Assembly (NCBI RefSeq): GCF_028290625.1
Contig: NZ_JAQGJM010000034.1
Coordinates: 1-64,000, forward strand
Direction of reading: 5' to 3'
DNA length: 64,000 nucleotides
DNA from: Devosia sp.
GTDB taxonomy: Bacteria; Pseudomonadota; Alphaproteobacteria; Rhizobiales; Devosiaceae
Of the stretch, positions 44,564 through 54,511 are shown one piece after another. The position numbers and the translations under genes are program-made. Under the pieces are notes generated by a model that saw nothing but the letters and a program-made list of their open reading frames with translations, was not told the DNA's origin and did no database searches. How positions within the stretch are numbered: the first letter of the stretch is position 1; every line of letters starts with the position of its first letter.

Positions 44564-46533
44564 TCGGCAGGCTCCGGCATGGCCTTGACGGCGCGGCGGG
44601 GGGCGCCAATGCGCTGGCGGCGATCGGTGAGCGACAGGGCCCCTGCCCCGGCCATCAGCAAGGCGCCGAGCCAGATCAGCGTGATATAGGGCTTGTGCCA
44701 GACGCGGACGACATGGGTGTCCTTGAGCGGCTCACCCAGTTGCAGATAGAGCTGCGAGAAGCCGTAGGTGCCGATGGCGGCTTCTGTGGTGGGGATGCCG
44801 CTGGCCACATAGGTGCGGCGCTGGGCCACCATGGGGCGCGTGCCGCCGCCCGGCGCGGTAATGGTGAAATCACCCTGATCGGCGATGTAGTTGGGGCCCT
44901 GCACTTGCGAGGATTTGTCGAAGGCGATGGTGTAGCCGGACAGCTGTGCGCTTTCGCCCGGATTTAGGGTGGTCACCAGTTCGGTTTCCCATGCGGTCGT
45001 CGCCACGATGCCCAACACGGCAATGCCGATGCCGAAATGGGCGATGGCCGTCGAGTAAGTCGAGCGCGGTAGGCCGACCAGGCGGCGCCAGCTTTCCACC
45101 AGGGGAATGCGGCCCAGCTTGCTGCGGTCGATCAATTCGGCGACGGCGCCGAAGGCCACCCAGAAACCCAGCAGCAGGCCCAATGGCGCGAGCGAAATCG
45201 AGATGCCGCCGAGGGCCGAAATCAGGATGGTGAGGAAAATCGCCAGCGCCGCCGCCCCGATCAGGCGTTGCGCCGCGCCGACGACATCCGCGCGCTTCCA
45301 GGCCAGCATCGGCCCGAACGGCAGCACCAGCAGCAGCGGCGCCATGAGCGCGGTGAAGGTCAGATTGAAGAATGGAGCGCCCACCGAGATGGTGGTGCCC
45401 GCGATAGCGTCGAGCAGTAGCGGATAGAGCGTGCCGACCAGCACCGCGCCCATCGCCGTGGCGAGGAACAGATTGTTGAGGATCAGCGCGCCCTCGCGGC
45501 TGACGGGCGCGAACAGGCCGCCGGTGCGCAGGGCCGAGGCGCGCATGGCGAACAGCACGAAGGCGCCACCGATGATCAGCGCGAGCAAGGCGAGGATGAC
45601 CAGCCCGCGAGTGGGATCGCTGGCGAAGGTATGGATCGAGGTCAGGATGCCCGAACGCACGAGGAACGTGCCGAGCAGCGACAGCGAAAAGGTGATGATG
45701 GACAGGAAAACCGTCCAGATTTTTAGCGCATTGCGCTTTTCCATCACCAGCGCCGAATGCAACAGCGCGGTGCCCGCCAGCCAGGGCATGAAACTGGCGT
45801 TTTCTACCGGGTCCCAGAACCACCAGCCGCCCCAACCAAGCTCGTAATAGGCCCAGTAGGAACCCATGGTGATGCCCAGGGTGAGGAACATCCAGCTCAA
45901 CACGGCCCACGGCCGTACCCAGCGCGCCCAGGCCTGGTCGATGCGGCCGGAAATCAGCGCGCCGATGGCGAAGGAGAAGCAGATCGAAAAGCCCACATAG
46001 CCGGCGTAAAGCAGCGGCGGGTGGATGGCGAGGCCGATATCCTGCAGCACCGGATTGAGATCGGCGCCTTCCAGCGGCGGCGGAATCATGCGCACGAATG
46101 GATTGGAGGTGAACAGGGTGAAGCCGGAAAAGGCCGCGACCAGCATGCTCTGCGTCGCCAGCACCAGGGTCAGCAGGTCAGGCGGCAGGCGCCGTCCGAA
46201 GGCCGCAACCATGGCGCCAAAGGCGACGAGGATCATCACCCAAAGGACCATCGAGCCCTCGTGATTGCCCCAGACGCCGGAAATCTTGAAGATCAGGGGT
46301 TTCAGCGAATGGGAATTATTGGCGGCCAGTGCCAGCGAAAAGTCCGACGTCACGAAGGCCTGAATCAGCGCCGCGAAAGCCGCCGCCACCAGCACGAATT
46401 GCAACACCGCGCCCTGGCTGAGGAACAGCGAAATACGCTCGCCGGTGCGCCAGAACATGTAGCCGCCAATGGTGGAAATAGTGGCGATGGCAAAGGCCAG
46501 GACGAGCGCGAAATGTCCGAGTTCGATCGACAT
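44560..46533 (-). CDS. ccmF: Cytochrome c haem lyase subunit CcmF (CycK)
   Basis: 657 aa, about 14-15 predicted membrane spans. The tryptophan-rich motif [20 protein letters not shown] and neighbouring histidines bind haem delivered by holo-CcmE. A large periplasmic segment lies before the last span. It joins haem to apocytochrome c in the periplasm. The start at 46533 ([12 protein letters not shown]) overlaps the last base of the ccmE stop (TAATG). Confidence 0.96.
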   Translation of the reverse strand: MSIELGHFALVLAFAIATISTIGGYMFWRTGERISLFLSQGAVLQFVLVAAAFAALIQAFVTSDFSLALAANNSHSLKPLIFKISGVWGNHEGSMVLWVMILVAFGAMVAAFGRRLPPDLLTLVLATQSMLVAAFSGFTLFTSNPFVRMIPPPLEGADLNPVLQDIGLAIHPPLLYAGYVGFSICFSFAIGALISGRIDQAWARWVRPWAVLSWMFLTLGITMGSYWAYYELGWGGWWFWDPVENASFMPWLAGTALLHSALVMEKRNALKIWTVFLSIITFSLSLLGTFLVRSGILTSIHTFASDPTRGLVILALLALIIGGAFVLFAMRASALRTGGLFAPVSREGALILNNLFLATAMGAVLVGTLYPLLLDAIAGTTISVGAPFFNLTFTALMAPLLLVLPFGPMLAWKRADVVGAAQRLIGAAALAIFLTILISALGGISISLAPLGLLLGFWVAFGAVAELIDRSKLGRIPLVESWRRLVGLPRSTYSTAIAHFGIGIAVLGIVATTAWETELVTTLNPGESAQLSGYTIAFDKSSQVQGPNYIADQGDFTITAPGGGTRPMVAQRRTYVASGIPTTEAAIGTYGFSQLYLQLGEPLKDTHVVRVWHKPYITLIWLGALLMAGAGALSLTDRRQRIGAPRRAVKAMPEPAE

Positions 46534-47015
46534 TACTTGGTCACCCCCGCCGTTTCCGGACGCCATTCGCCGCTGGCCTTGAGCGCCTCGACCACTTCCT
46601 TCGGGATGTAGTTTTCGTCGTGCTTGGCCAGCACATTGGTGGCGGCGAACTTGCCGTCCGGCGTCATGCTGCCCTCGGCCACCACGCCCTGCCCCTCGCG
46701 GAACAGGTCGGGCAGGATGCCCGTATAGGAGGCCGTGAGCTCGGACTTGCCATCGGTGACGACGAACACGTTGCTGTCGCCATTTCGCACCCAGGAGCCG
46801 TCCTTTACCAATCCGCCTAGCCGGATCGCCTGGCCGGCAACAACCTCACGCGTCGCCACGTCGGAGGGCGAATAAAAAAACACGATCTGGTCGCGCAAAG
46901 CCACCAGCACCAGCGTGGTCGCCAGCGCAACGACGACCGCGAGGCCCGCGATCAGCCCCAGGCGTTTCTGCTTGCGGGTCCAGCCCTTACGGCGAACGGC
47001 CGATGGCATGGTCAT
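46533..47015 (-). CDS. ccmE: Haem chaperone CcmE (CycJ)
   Basis: 160 aa. Single N-terminal membrane anchor (about 19-40) and a periplasmic OB-fold. The covalent haem-binding histidine is H132 in LAKHDENYIPKE, with Y136 as axial ligand. It carries haem from the CcmABCD complex to CcmF. The start overlaps the ccmI stop by 4 bases; the ATG at 47009 is an alternative two residues in. Confidence 0.95.
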   Translation of the reverse strand: MTMPSAVRRKGWTRKQKRLGLIAGLAVVVALATTLVLVALRDQIVFFYSPSDVATREVVAGQAIRLGGLVKDGSWVRNGDSNVFVVTDGKSELTASYTGILPDLFREGQGVVAEGSMTPDGKFAATNVLAKHDENYIPKEVVEALKASGEWRPETAGVTK

Positions 47016-48097
47016 GGTGTGGCTCCCTTGAGGCCGGCTTCGAGGGCGACAGCATCGAGATCGCCGCGATCGAATGCCTTCGGATAGGCCTTGAGCGCAT
47101 CGTCATAGGCCGCCTGCGCTTTGGTCAAGTCTTTCAATACCACATAGGCACGCACCAATTGCGTCCATTCCTCGATCGAGCCCCCTTGCGTATCGAGCCG
47201 CGCCGCGAGGCCTGAGACCATGCTGGCAATGGCGTCGGAGGTGGGGGTGGGCGTGCCAGCGGGCATGACGCCCTTGTTCACCGCTACGGCCCGGCCTTCG
47301 CTGGCCGCGGTGACCCAGGGCTCGTCGCCCTTGGACAGCGCCAAAGCCGCATCCCAGGCTTTGACGGCGTCGTCGTATTGGCCGCTGCGGGTTAGTTCCG
47401 CGGCGATGTAGAGCCGGGATAGCACGTGAGTTGGATCGCTCGCGGCCGCGCTTTGCAGCAGGGTCAGGGCCTCGCCGGCGGCGCTGCCATTGGACTGCAG
47501 CATCAGGGTTTCGGCCAAGGCTGTCTGGATATCGGCATTGCCGCCGCCCAGTTCGATGATGCGGCGATAGGCGTGTTCGGCTTCGGCATACTTCCCGGTT
47601 TGCAGATAGACCGGAGCAATCACCGACCAGCCGCGCAGGTCATTGGGCGTGACCGCGAGTTGCTGCTCGATGCGCGCGATGGCGGCCGGGAGGTCGATAT
47701 CCTGCGCCGCAGCCTGGGTGCGTCCCGCCAGCGGCTGGCTTGGCAATTCGGGGCTGCCCAGCATCCAATAGGTGACCAGACTCAGCACTGCGACGGCGCC
47801 GAGAAAGGCGGCAATGGTGCCGCGGCTGATCTCAGCTTTGGGCTTTGCCTTGGCGTCCACTTCGGCCTGCTGGCGCAGCATTTCGCGCGCCAGTTCGCCC
47901 TTGGCGGCGATGGCCTCGGGTTCGCCGAGCTTGCCGTTGGCCAAATCGGCGTCAATCCCAGCCAGCACAAGGCGAAAATGATTGTTGGCGGGCGGTGAAT
48001 CGGGTCCAGTCGCGTTGACCATGCGACCAGCCGCCGCATAATACAGTGCAGCGCAAGCAATGGCGGTTACGGCGATGGCAATAAACCAGAAAAGCAT
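47012..48097 (-). CDS. ccmI: Cytochrome c maturation protein CcmI (CycH)
   Basis: 361 aa. Two membrane spans (about 2-20 and 94-112) enclose a cytoplasmic coiled segment with a leucine-zipper-like helix (ELAREMLRQQAEVD). A large periplasmic TPR domain (about 130-355) holds apocytochrome c for haem attachment. CAGGG lies 5 bases before the ATG at 48097. It opens the ccmIEFH operon and is divergent from the oxidoreductase pair at 48221. Confidence 0.9.
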   Translation of the reverse strand: MLFWFIAIAVTAIACAALYYAAAGRMVNATGPDSPPANNHFRLVLAGIDADLANGKLGEPEAIAAKGELAREMLRQQAEVDAKAKPKAEISRGTIAAFLGAVAVLSLVTYWMLGSPELPSQPLAGRTQAAAQDIDLPAAIARIEQQLAVTPNDLRGWSVIAPVYLQTGKYAEAEHAYRRIIELGGGNADIQTALAETLMLQSNGSAAGEALTLLQSAAASDPTHVLSRLYIAAELTRSGQYDDAVKAWDAALALSKGDEPWVTAASEGRAVAVNKGVMPAGTPTPTSDAIASMVSGLAARLDTQGGSIEEWTQLVRAYVVLKDLTKAQAAYDDALKAYPKAFDRGDLDAVALEAGLKGATP

Positions 48098-48220
48098 GGG
48101 CCCTGAGATGCTTGACGCCGTCATGCGGCAAGAGAAGCGAGCTATAAGCCAAATGCGGCGAAAAACCACCAAAACACGCAAGGGTGACGCGGACGCATTG
48201 CCACAGGCTCGCCAGACGCC

Positions 48221-49303
48221 ATGAGCGAGGCCCCAGCCGACTTTGCCGTGGTTGGCTCAACCCCTTTGGCGCGGCTGGTTGCGGGCCTGTTGGCCGGTGT
48301 GCATGGCAAGCGCGTCATCTGGGTCGGCGACAGCCATGCGGCATTTCGCCTGCCGCGCGGGATCGATCTGTCGGTCGGCCCGATGACCCGGCCCGAGTCG
48401 TGGGCGCTGCTCAGCCAGGCCGTGCCGGAGACGGTCAAACTGCTGGCCAAGGCAGGTGGCAAGGCCAGCACGATGCGGCTCGATCCGATCTTTTTTGCCG
48501 ATACGCCTATTGGCCAGCAAGCCATGGCCTTTGTGTGCAGCAGCGCGGCCGGGTTCAGTGCGGCCATCGAGCCGCTGCCCAGCGAGCATTTGGGCAAAGG
48601 CCGCGAGGGCATTGTATTGCGCGACGCGCTTTATCTGCAGCGCGACCGGCTGGAGCCGGTGCTGGATCGCTGGCTGGAGGGCCTTGGCGTAACCCGTCTG
48701 CCGCTTGTGCAGGTTCGTCTCACCATCGCGCCCAATGGCAGTGCCAGCATGGACCTAGAGGGCAAGGTCACCGAGGCCACCCGCGCCATTTTGGCTGATG
48801 ATGAGGCCATCCTCGGGCACCTGCCGCCCGAAGCGGTAGCGAGCTTATTTTACCGCCAGGCAATGACCACGATCCTGACCGAGCCAACCTTTCCGCTGGC
48901 GGCGCGGGTCATGTTGCAGATCGATGCGGATTTGAGCTTCACACAGGGCAGTCATGGCGGCGTGATTGCCATCGGCGCGGGCGGCCACGATGCCTGCGTC
49001 TCCCACATCGGCGTCCTGCTCGGCGCCAATCGCCAGTTGCGCCAGGCCGGCGGCAACAGCCACGATAGCCTGCGCAGCCACGACGGCGCGCCCATTGTCG
49101 GCAGCATTAATGGGACTGGCCCCGAACTGCTGGCTGGTCTCGGCGCAACGGGGGCATTCCTCGCGCCGGCGCTGGCCCGCTGGTTCGTGGGCGCCGCGAC
49201 AACCGACGAGCTAGCCTATTTCGCCGCCAGGATACCGGGCCGGCCAATGGCGCACTCCACCGTTGCCGACTATGCACCACATGCCGCGCTGGCCGCCGCA
49301 TGA
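48221..49303 (+). CDS. Degenerate FAD-dependent oxidoreductase-like protein
   Basis: 360 aa. The N-terminus looks like a worn Rossmann fold (FAVVGSTPLARLVAGLLAGV, then VIWVGDSHA), where the usual Gly-x-Gly-x2-Gly is GSTPLA. Near the C-terminus, GLGATGAFLAPALARWFVG resembles the FAD-contacting end of DAO-type oxidases such as sarcosine oxidase beta. No catalytic residue can be pointed to. Its TGA overlaps the ATG of the next gene by 4 bases, so the two are made together. It is perhaps a subunit that has lost, or shares, cofactor binding. Confidence 0.6.
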   Translation: MSEAPADFAVVGSTPLARLVAGLLAGVHGKRVIWVGDSHAAFRLPRGIDLSVGPMTRPESWALLSQAVPETVKLLAKAGGKASTMRLDPIFFADTPIGQQAMAFVCSSAAGFSAAIEPLPSEHLGKGREGIVLRDALYLQRDRLEPVLDRWLEGLGVTRLPLVQVRLTIAPNGSASMDLEGKVTEATRAILADDEAILGHLPPEAVASLFYRQAMTTILTEPTFPLAARVMLQIDADLSFTQGSHGGVIAIGAGGHDACVSHIGVLLGANRQLRQAGGNSHDSLRSHDGAPIVGSINGTGPELLAGLGATGAFLAPALARWFVGAATTDELAYFAARIPGRPMAHSTVADYAPHAALAAA

Positions 49304-51348
49304 AGGGTCAGCCCAACCGCCTCGGCATCGACAAGCAGCATGGCTTTCATGGCACTGAAATCGATCGCAGCAAGCCGCTGAAATTCCACCTTGATGGCCG
49401 CACCATTTCGGGGTTTGCCGGCGACACGGTGCTGAGCGCCGCATTGGCGTCGGGCATCGACATGGTTGGGGAATTTGACGGCCAGCCGATCGGGCTCAGC
49501 GGGCGGTTCTCCCCCGCCATGACGCAGAGGCGCGGCAAGGCCGCACAGACCCTGCCCATGCAGCGCACCCCTGCCCTCGACGGGGCGGAATTTCATACCT
49601 TCGGGGGCCGGCTCCGCCGATTGCGCCTGCCGGCTTTCGGCAACAAGCGCCGTTCGCTACAGCAAAATCTCGACCGCGCCGCCCTCGCCTCCCCATGGCA
49701 TGACCAGCAGCCGCATGCATTGATCACTACGGATGTGGTCGTGGTTGGCGGCGGTGTGGCCGGCATGATCGCGGCCCTGGCCGCCGCCCGCACCGGCGCC
49801 AGCGTGACCCTGCTGGAGGCCTCGCCGTTGCTGGGCGGGAGCGCCCGCTATTTCGGCTCCCAGGAAGGCGACGAGACCCCCGATCAGACGATCAGCCAAC
49901 TCAGTGCCGCGATCGCCGTAACCGACGCGATCACCGTGATCCTGCGCGCCCAGGTCCTCGCCGTGCATTCCGGCCGGGTCAGGGCACACCGGGTACTCGT
50001 GGACGGCACCACAGTCACCGGTGAAGTCATCGATCTCGCCGCGCCGCGCATCATCCTCGCCACCGGCGCCATCGAGCGATTGCCGGTGTTCCCGGGCAAT
50101 CGCCAGCCCCGCGTGATGACGACATTGGAGGCCTATCTGCTGGCAGAGCGCTATGGCGTCTGGCTCGGTCGATCGGCCATCCTCGCCACCGTCCACAGCG
50201 CGGCCTATCGCCTGCCGATGCTGCTGACCGATGCGGGCGTCGCGACCCAGAAGATCGCCGACTCCCGGACCGATCCGCAATCGCGGTTCATCGAATTTTC
50301 CCGCGCCTACGGCATCATGCAGGCCGGTGGCACCATCCCGGCATTGGCTGCGCCCGCCGCCAAGGGCCTTGGTCTCTCGGTCACACTACAGCTGTTCTTC
50401 GACGGCTATGCCGCCCATGCCGAAGCGCCGGTCCCCACCGATCTTCTGCTGGTCTGCGGCGGCTGGCAGCCGGATTTGACGCTGTGGCACATGGCGGGCG
50501 GCCGCAGCCGCTGGAATGCCGAGCGCCACCGCATCGAACCCATCGGCGCCCTGCCACAGATGGCCCTTGCGGGCAGCGCTGCCGGCCATTTCAGCAAGCA
50601 TGCCTGCCTGCTGAGCGGTCAGGATGCGGTGGATAAGTTGTTCGGTGCGCCGCGCACCCCGGTGGTCGAACTCACCATCGACCCGGCCTACGAGACCCTC
50701 GACGCGCCGACACCCAAGGTGCCGCGCTCCGAAACTACTGAGCAGGTGAGTTATCTGGATGCCGGCCTCAACCTGATTCAGCCGCCCGATCCTCGCCCGT
50801 CAACCAAGCGTCCCTGGTGGCCGTTCCGCCGGCCCGAGCCGACGTGGTCGCTCGCCGACCAGCCGCGTTCGCTGGGCATTGTCGATGTTGCGGCGGGCGT
50901 GCAACTGGGGGGCATCCCGGTGGAGAGCGCCGGCATCGTGGCGCAGGAGCGCACCGTGGCCAGCGGCGACCTGATTGATGCGGCTCGCTTGGCTCTGCTG
51001 CCCGATCTGCGTCCGGCGCCGCCCGCCCCACGGGTGCCAGCTTTTCTCGTCGGCCGCTTCGGCCCCGAGCAACAGGTGTGGATGGTGGCGCCAGCCGAGC
51101 CGCGCATCCTGCCGGTCGGCGCGCTGATCTTCGTCAATTCCGATCAGTCCGATTCTCGCCAGGCAATCGGCGCGGTGGTCGGCCACGATGGCGACAGCGC
51201 CATCGCGTTGATCGGCAAAGCCTCGCCTCATGCCGGTGAAGGCCTGACCCTGCGCGATCAGGGCCGCTCCATAGCGATCAGGCTGGTCGAGCCGGTCGCC
51301 CCGCCGCAATCAAGCCCGACGTTCAGCGGTGTGCCGAGCCCGGCGTAG
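49300..51348 (+). CDS. Sarcosine-oxidase-alpha-like FAD protein lacking the folate domain
   Basis: 682 aa. The N-terminal ferredoxin-like domain (about 22-110; RSKPLKFHLDGRTISGFAGD split as KFHLDGR and GFAGDTVLSAAL) is like that of SoxA and has no Fe-S cysteines. An intact FAD-binding domain (VVVVGGGVAGMIAALAAA near 145) and an oxidoreductase body up to about 470 follow. The remaining 200 residues match no family I recognise, and the C-terminal aminomethyltransferase-like domain of true SoxA (about 1,000 aa) is absent. It probably acts with the coupled 360-aa partner on an amine or amino acid; this is inference. Confidence 0.65.
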   Translation: MKGQPNRLGIDKQHGFHGTEIDRSKPLKFHLDGRTISGFAGDTVLSAALASGIDMVGEFDGQPIGLSGRFSPAMTQRRGKAAQTLPMQRTPALDGAEFHTFGGRLRRLRLPAFGNKRRSLQQNLDRAALASPWHDQQPHALITTDVVVVGGGVAGMIAALAAARTGASVTLLEASPLLGGSARYFGSQEGDETPDQTISQLSAAIAVTDAITVILRAQVLAVHSGRVRAHRVLVDGTTVTGEVIDLAAPRIILATGAIERLPVFPGNRQPRVMTTLEAYLLAERYGVWLGRSAILATVHSAAYRLPMLLTDAGVATQKIADSRTDPQSRFIEFSRAYGIMQAGGTIPALAAPAAKGLGLSVTLQLFFDGYAAHAEAPVPTDLLLVCGGWQPDLTLWHMAGGRSRWNAERHRIEPIGALPQMALAGSAAGHFSKHACLLSGQDAVDKLFGAPRTPVVELTIDPAYETLDAPTPKVPRSETTEQVSYLDAGLNLIQPPDPRPSTKRPWWPFRRPEPTWSLADQPRSLGIVDVAAGVQLGGIPVESAGIVAQERTVASGDLIDAARLALLPDLRPAPPAPRVPAFLVGRFGPEQQVWMVAPAEPRILPVGALIFVNSDQSDSRQAIGAVVGHDGDSAIALIGKASPHAGEGLTLRDQGRSIAIRLVEPVAPPQSSPTFSGVPSPA

Positions 51349-52497
51349 CGTTTCGGCATATTCGGGGTTGAAGCGGATTTCGGCCATCTTGATCGCCGCA
51401 TCCAACCGCGTGCCGATCAGCACATCATCCGGATTGAGCTTGAGCAGCTCCAGATTGCGGGTGAGATGCAGTTCCAGCGCCTCGCCCGACTGGCTCCAGG
51501 CATGGTCGAACAGGGCATTGACCGCCAGCGAGTCGCGACTGTCGCGCACCGCCGCCAGCAGGTACATGCCGTTCAGCGCCGACAGCAGCCGGTCATGATC
51601 CAGCCGGTCCGTGCCCGGCATCTTACGCAACCCCTGGTTCAAATCGGGCACCACCTCCTTGAGGCGTTGCTCGATGCGGTCCGATGTGTGCTTGGTCAGC
51701 GCCGCCAGAACCATGGTCCAGCGGCTATTGCGCGCAAATTCGACGTAGCCTGTCAGCGAGCGGATCAGCCTGTGGAACCGGTCCAGCGCCCGGCAGGTCA
51801 TGTCAACATCGGCGAAGGGGCCGGTCTGCTGCAAGGCATGGAGCTGGTTCTGCGCATGGGCGAGGATCGCGTCCACCAGCGGCGCAAAACCACCGCGCTG
51901 AATCGCGGCTTCACTGCCGCCACCCGCTATGCGCAGCGCGGTGGTGACGAGCCTTGTGGGATTGGCGATCTGGCCGATTGCCACATGCATCAGCAATGCA
52001 GTGGCGGAAGCATCCTGCAGCGGCATGGCCTGCAGCGCCGTACCGAGCGTATGATCGTTGTCGATGCCATTGGCGGCTTTGCCGAACGCCTCCGCTTTGA
52101 TCAGCAAGGCACGGCTGTGCAGGGCGTTGATCACGAAAGGCAGGCGCTCCAGCGCCTCGGGACCACCCAATTGGGCCCGCAACCGGCGTCCGGTTTCATA
52201 ATCCTCGGCCTGTTTCAGGCCATCGCGCATGCGGGTCACCACTTGCGGCATCAGCGCTTCGAGATCGGCTTGGGACATGGTCTCGACTTCGCCGAGCAGG
52301 TCCGGACACAGGTCGCGTGCTGCCCAGATCCAGGCGTTCTGCGCATGCTTGCGCAGGATCGAGCCATCGAATGGAAACAGTACCGGATCCTCGACGGTCA
52401 CCGCCTCGATCAGCCCGAGAAAGGGCTGCGGCGCCGCTGTCGGCTGGCGTTGTTCCAGGGGGGCGCTGGCGGGACTATGGTCGGCAAGTGAGGACAT
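51310..52497 (-). CDS. Unrecognised helical protein
   Basis: 395 aa, no signal peptide or membrane span. The sequence is almost entirely amphipathic helix with many Leu, Ala and Arg, resembling a repeat-like solenoid (for example QADLEALMPQVVTRMRDGLK and TRALFERL-like spacing later on). No domain is recognised. It begins MSSLADHSPASAPLEQRQPT. Its last 39 bases overlap the end of the SoxA-like gene on the opposite strand. Confidence 0.65.
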   Translation of the reverse strand: MSSLADHSPASAPLEQRQPTAAPQPFLGLIEAVTVEDPVLFPFDGSILRKHAQNAWIWAARDLCPDLLGEVETMSQADLEALMPQVVTRMRDGLKQAEDYETGRRLRAQLGGPEALERLPFVINALHSRALLIKAEAFGKAANGIDNDHTLGTALQAMPLQDASATALLMHVAIGQIANPTRLVTTALRIAGGGSEAAIQRGGFAPLVDAILAHAQNQLHALQQTGPFADVDMTCRALDRFHRLIRSLTGYVEFARNSRWTMVLAALTKHTSDRIEQRLKEVVPDLNQGLRKMPGTDRLDHDRLLSALNGMYLLAAVRDSRDSLAVNALFDHAWSQSGEALELHLTRNLELLKLNPDDVLIGTRLDAAIKMAEIRFNPEYAETLRRARHTAERRA

Positions 52498-52587
52498 GGA
52501 AATAGACGGGGTTAGGAAAAAGAGGTCCCAAACCCTACCCCGCCGAAGTAAACAATGTTTGAGCTTTGGCCTCTCGATTGTTACCGA

Positions 52588-53064
52588 TCAGGCGGCGCCC
52601 TGCACCACCGTCCAGTTGTTGCCGCTCTCGCGGCAGGCAGTGCCCTTCTTGACGTATTCCGCGCCACCGATCTTGACGGTGTGGGTGAAGTCGCGGCAGT
52701 CGAGATTGTTGACACGCACGTAGGGGCCGACGCCGACAGTGCCGGTCGAACCCTTGTCGCCCGACCACTGGCGTGGCGCGCCCGGACGGCCGAACTGCAG
52801 CGCATAGAACTGCGCGCTATTGGCTTCCGCCGAATCCTTGGCTGTCATCAGTGCCAGTGCTGCCGGATCGACAAAGCCGTTGGCGATGCTGGTCGCGGCC
52901 AGCGCCACCTGGGTTGTCTGCGCCGGGCTGGGCCCAACGGGGGCGATGAACGTTGGCGCGGCAACCGCCACGGGCGCCTGCGCTACCTGGGTCGAGCCGG
53001 TGCTGGCACAGGCGGCCAGGGTCAAGGCGAGCAATGGGGTAGCGAAGCGGAGGGCAAGGGTCAT
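52588..53064 (-). CDS. Lipoprotein with 17-kDa-surface-antigen-like C-terminus
   Basis: 158 aa. Lipobox LAAC at residues 16-19, so C19 would be lipidated and the protein held in the outer or inner membrane. An Ala/Val/Pro-rich linker follows, then a C-terminal segment with two Cys (NLDCRDFTHTVKIGG and GTACRESGNNWTVV) like the end of the rickettsial 17 kDa antigen family. The role is unknown. It lies 74 bp downstream of the PhoQ-like kinase on the same strand and may be a target or a member of that unit. Confidence 0.75.
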   Translation of the reverse strand: MTLALRFATPLLALTLAACASTGSTQVAQAPVAVAAPTFIAPVGPSPAQTTQVALAATSIANGFVDPAALALMTAKDSAEANSAQFYALQFGRPGAPRQWSGDKGSTGTVGVGPYVRVNNLDCRDFTHTVKIGGAEYVKKGTACRESGNNWTVVQGAA

Positions 53065-53138
53065 ATCTGGGTCTCTGAAGCGTCTAGGCTTGATGTTTTC
53101 GCAATAAGGCGAAAGTGCGTCGGTTGGTTCCAGTTGTT

Positions 53139-54506
53139 TCAGCTCTTGGTCATCCCGGTGAGCCTGGAAGTGGGCAGACGCAGTTCCACCAGCAGGCCGC
53201 CAAGCGCCGAACGCGTGAGTTGCAGGCTGCCACCATACACATCTACCAGTTCCTTGACGATATCGAGCCCAAGTCCGCTTCCGGGCGTTTTCTCGTCCAG
53301 CCTGACACCGCGGCGCAACACTTTCTGCGCGTCTTCCTCGGAAAGCCCGGGCCCATTATCATCGATCCGGATCAGCAGCATCACGCCGGTATCGCCGCGT
53401 TCGGCCGACAAGCGCACCCCCACCTGCCCCTTGGACCATTTACAGGCATTGTCGAGCAGATTGCCCGCCATTTCCTCAAGATCGGCCTCGTCCCCCCGGA
53501 ACCAGGGCAGCGACGCGTCGGGGCGCTGGAATGCCACCGTCACATCGGGATGAATCTTGCGCATCACCCGCGTCAGCCGCAACATGATCATGGTGCTGTC
53601 GGCTTTCTTGCCGACCACCGAGGTGCGCGCCGCCAGCCGGGCCCGCTCCAGGTAGGTCGACACCATGGTGCTCATCTTCTCGGTCTCGGCCGCCACCACG
53701 TCCGCGAGCGCACCTTTCTTGGCGGCGGCTTCGTTACGCAGCACGGCTATCGGGGTTTTGAGCCCGTGGGCCAGATTGCCGACCTGGCTTTTGGCCCGCT
53801 CGATGATCTGCGCATTGGAGCGCAGAAGTTCGTTGACCTCCTCGGCAAGCGGCGCGATTTCGTTGGGATAGGTGCCGTCCACCGCCACTGCGTCGCCCTC
53901 GCGCACCCGCTCGATGGCCTTGCGCAGCCGCGAGATTGGCCGCATGGCGATACGCGCTACGATCACGCTCATGATCGCTAGCATCGCCCCCACCGCGCCC
54001 AGCACGATGAAGGTCTGTCCGCGGAAATCGTCAACCAGCTTGAGCACTTCGCTCAGGCTGCCCGTCACCACGATTTCGTATGTTTTAGCCCCGATGGTTA
54101 CTGCCCGCTCGACCACGCGGATGCGGGTGCCAAAGGCATCGTCCACCACACCGGTGCGCATGCCTGAGGCGTCGGCCAGCCCCTCGATCGCCGGCAGCAC
54201 GATGCCGACCACCGAGGTGGAGAGATTGTAGAGCTGGCCATCCGCATCCCTGATGGTCCAGTACCAGCCCGACCGCGGCCGGTCGAAGCGCGGATCGGTC
54301 AGTGCAATGGCCTGGCTAAGCGGATCGCCGCTTTCCAGCAGGTCGCCCGCCAGGCTCTCGACGTGAAATTCCAGCGTCTCGGACAGACTGGTGTCGAGCG
54401 CGCGCGAATAGAGGTCGGTCAGCAAAAAGCCCGTCGCCACCAGCGCTACGATCAGCCAGCCCGCCGACAGCCAGAACAGCGACGCCGCGATCGAACCCTT
54501 TCTCAC
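53139..54506 (-). CDS. PhoQ-like sensor histidine kinase
   Basis: 455 aa. TM1 about 8-30, periplasmic sensor about 31-163, TM2 about 164-186, HAMP-like linker, and HisKA with H247 in GNLAHGLKTPIAVLRNEAA. The HATPase has LLDNACKWSKG, DDNGPGLSEE and GSGLGLDIV. HGLKTP instead of HELRTP is typical of PhoQ-group kinases. It starts with GTG (54504-54506); the only ribosome binding site, AGAGGTGAAGC, is formed by one arm of a palindromic repeat. The paired regulator is 174 bp upstream. Confidence 0.86.
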   Translation of the reverse strand: MRKGSIAASLFWLSAGWLIVALVATGFLLTDLYSRALDTSLSETLEFHVESLAGDLLESGDPLSQAIALTDPRFDRPRSGWYWTIRDADGQLYNLSTSVVGIVLPAIEGLADASGMRTGVVDDAFGTRIRVVERAVTIGAKTYEIVVTGSLSEVLKLVDDFRGQTFIVLGAVGAMLAIMSVIVARIAMRPISRLRKAIERVREGDAVAVDGTYPNEIAPLAEEVNELLRSNAQIIERAKSQVGNLAHGLKTPIAVLRNEAAAKKGALADVVAAETEKMSTMVSTYLERARLAARTSVVGKKADSTMIMLRLTRVMRKIHPDVTVAFQRPDASLPWFRGDEADLEEMAGNLLDNACKWSKGQVGVRLSAERGDTGVMLLIRIDDNGPGLSEEDAQKVLRRGVRLDEKTPGSGLGLDIVKELVDVYGGSLQLTRSALGGLLVELRLPTSRLTGMTKS

Positions 54507-54511
54507 GCTTC

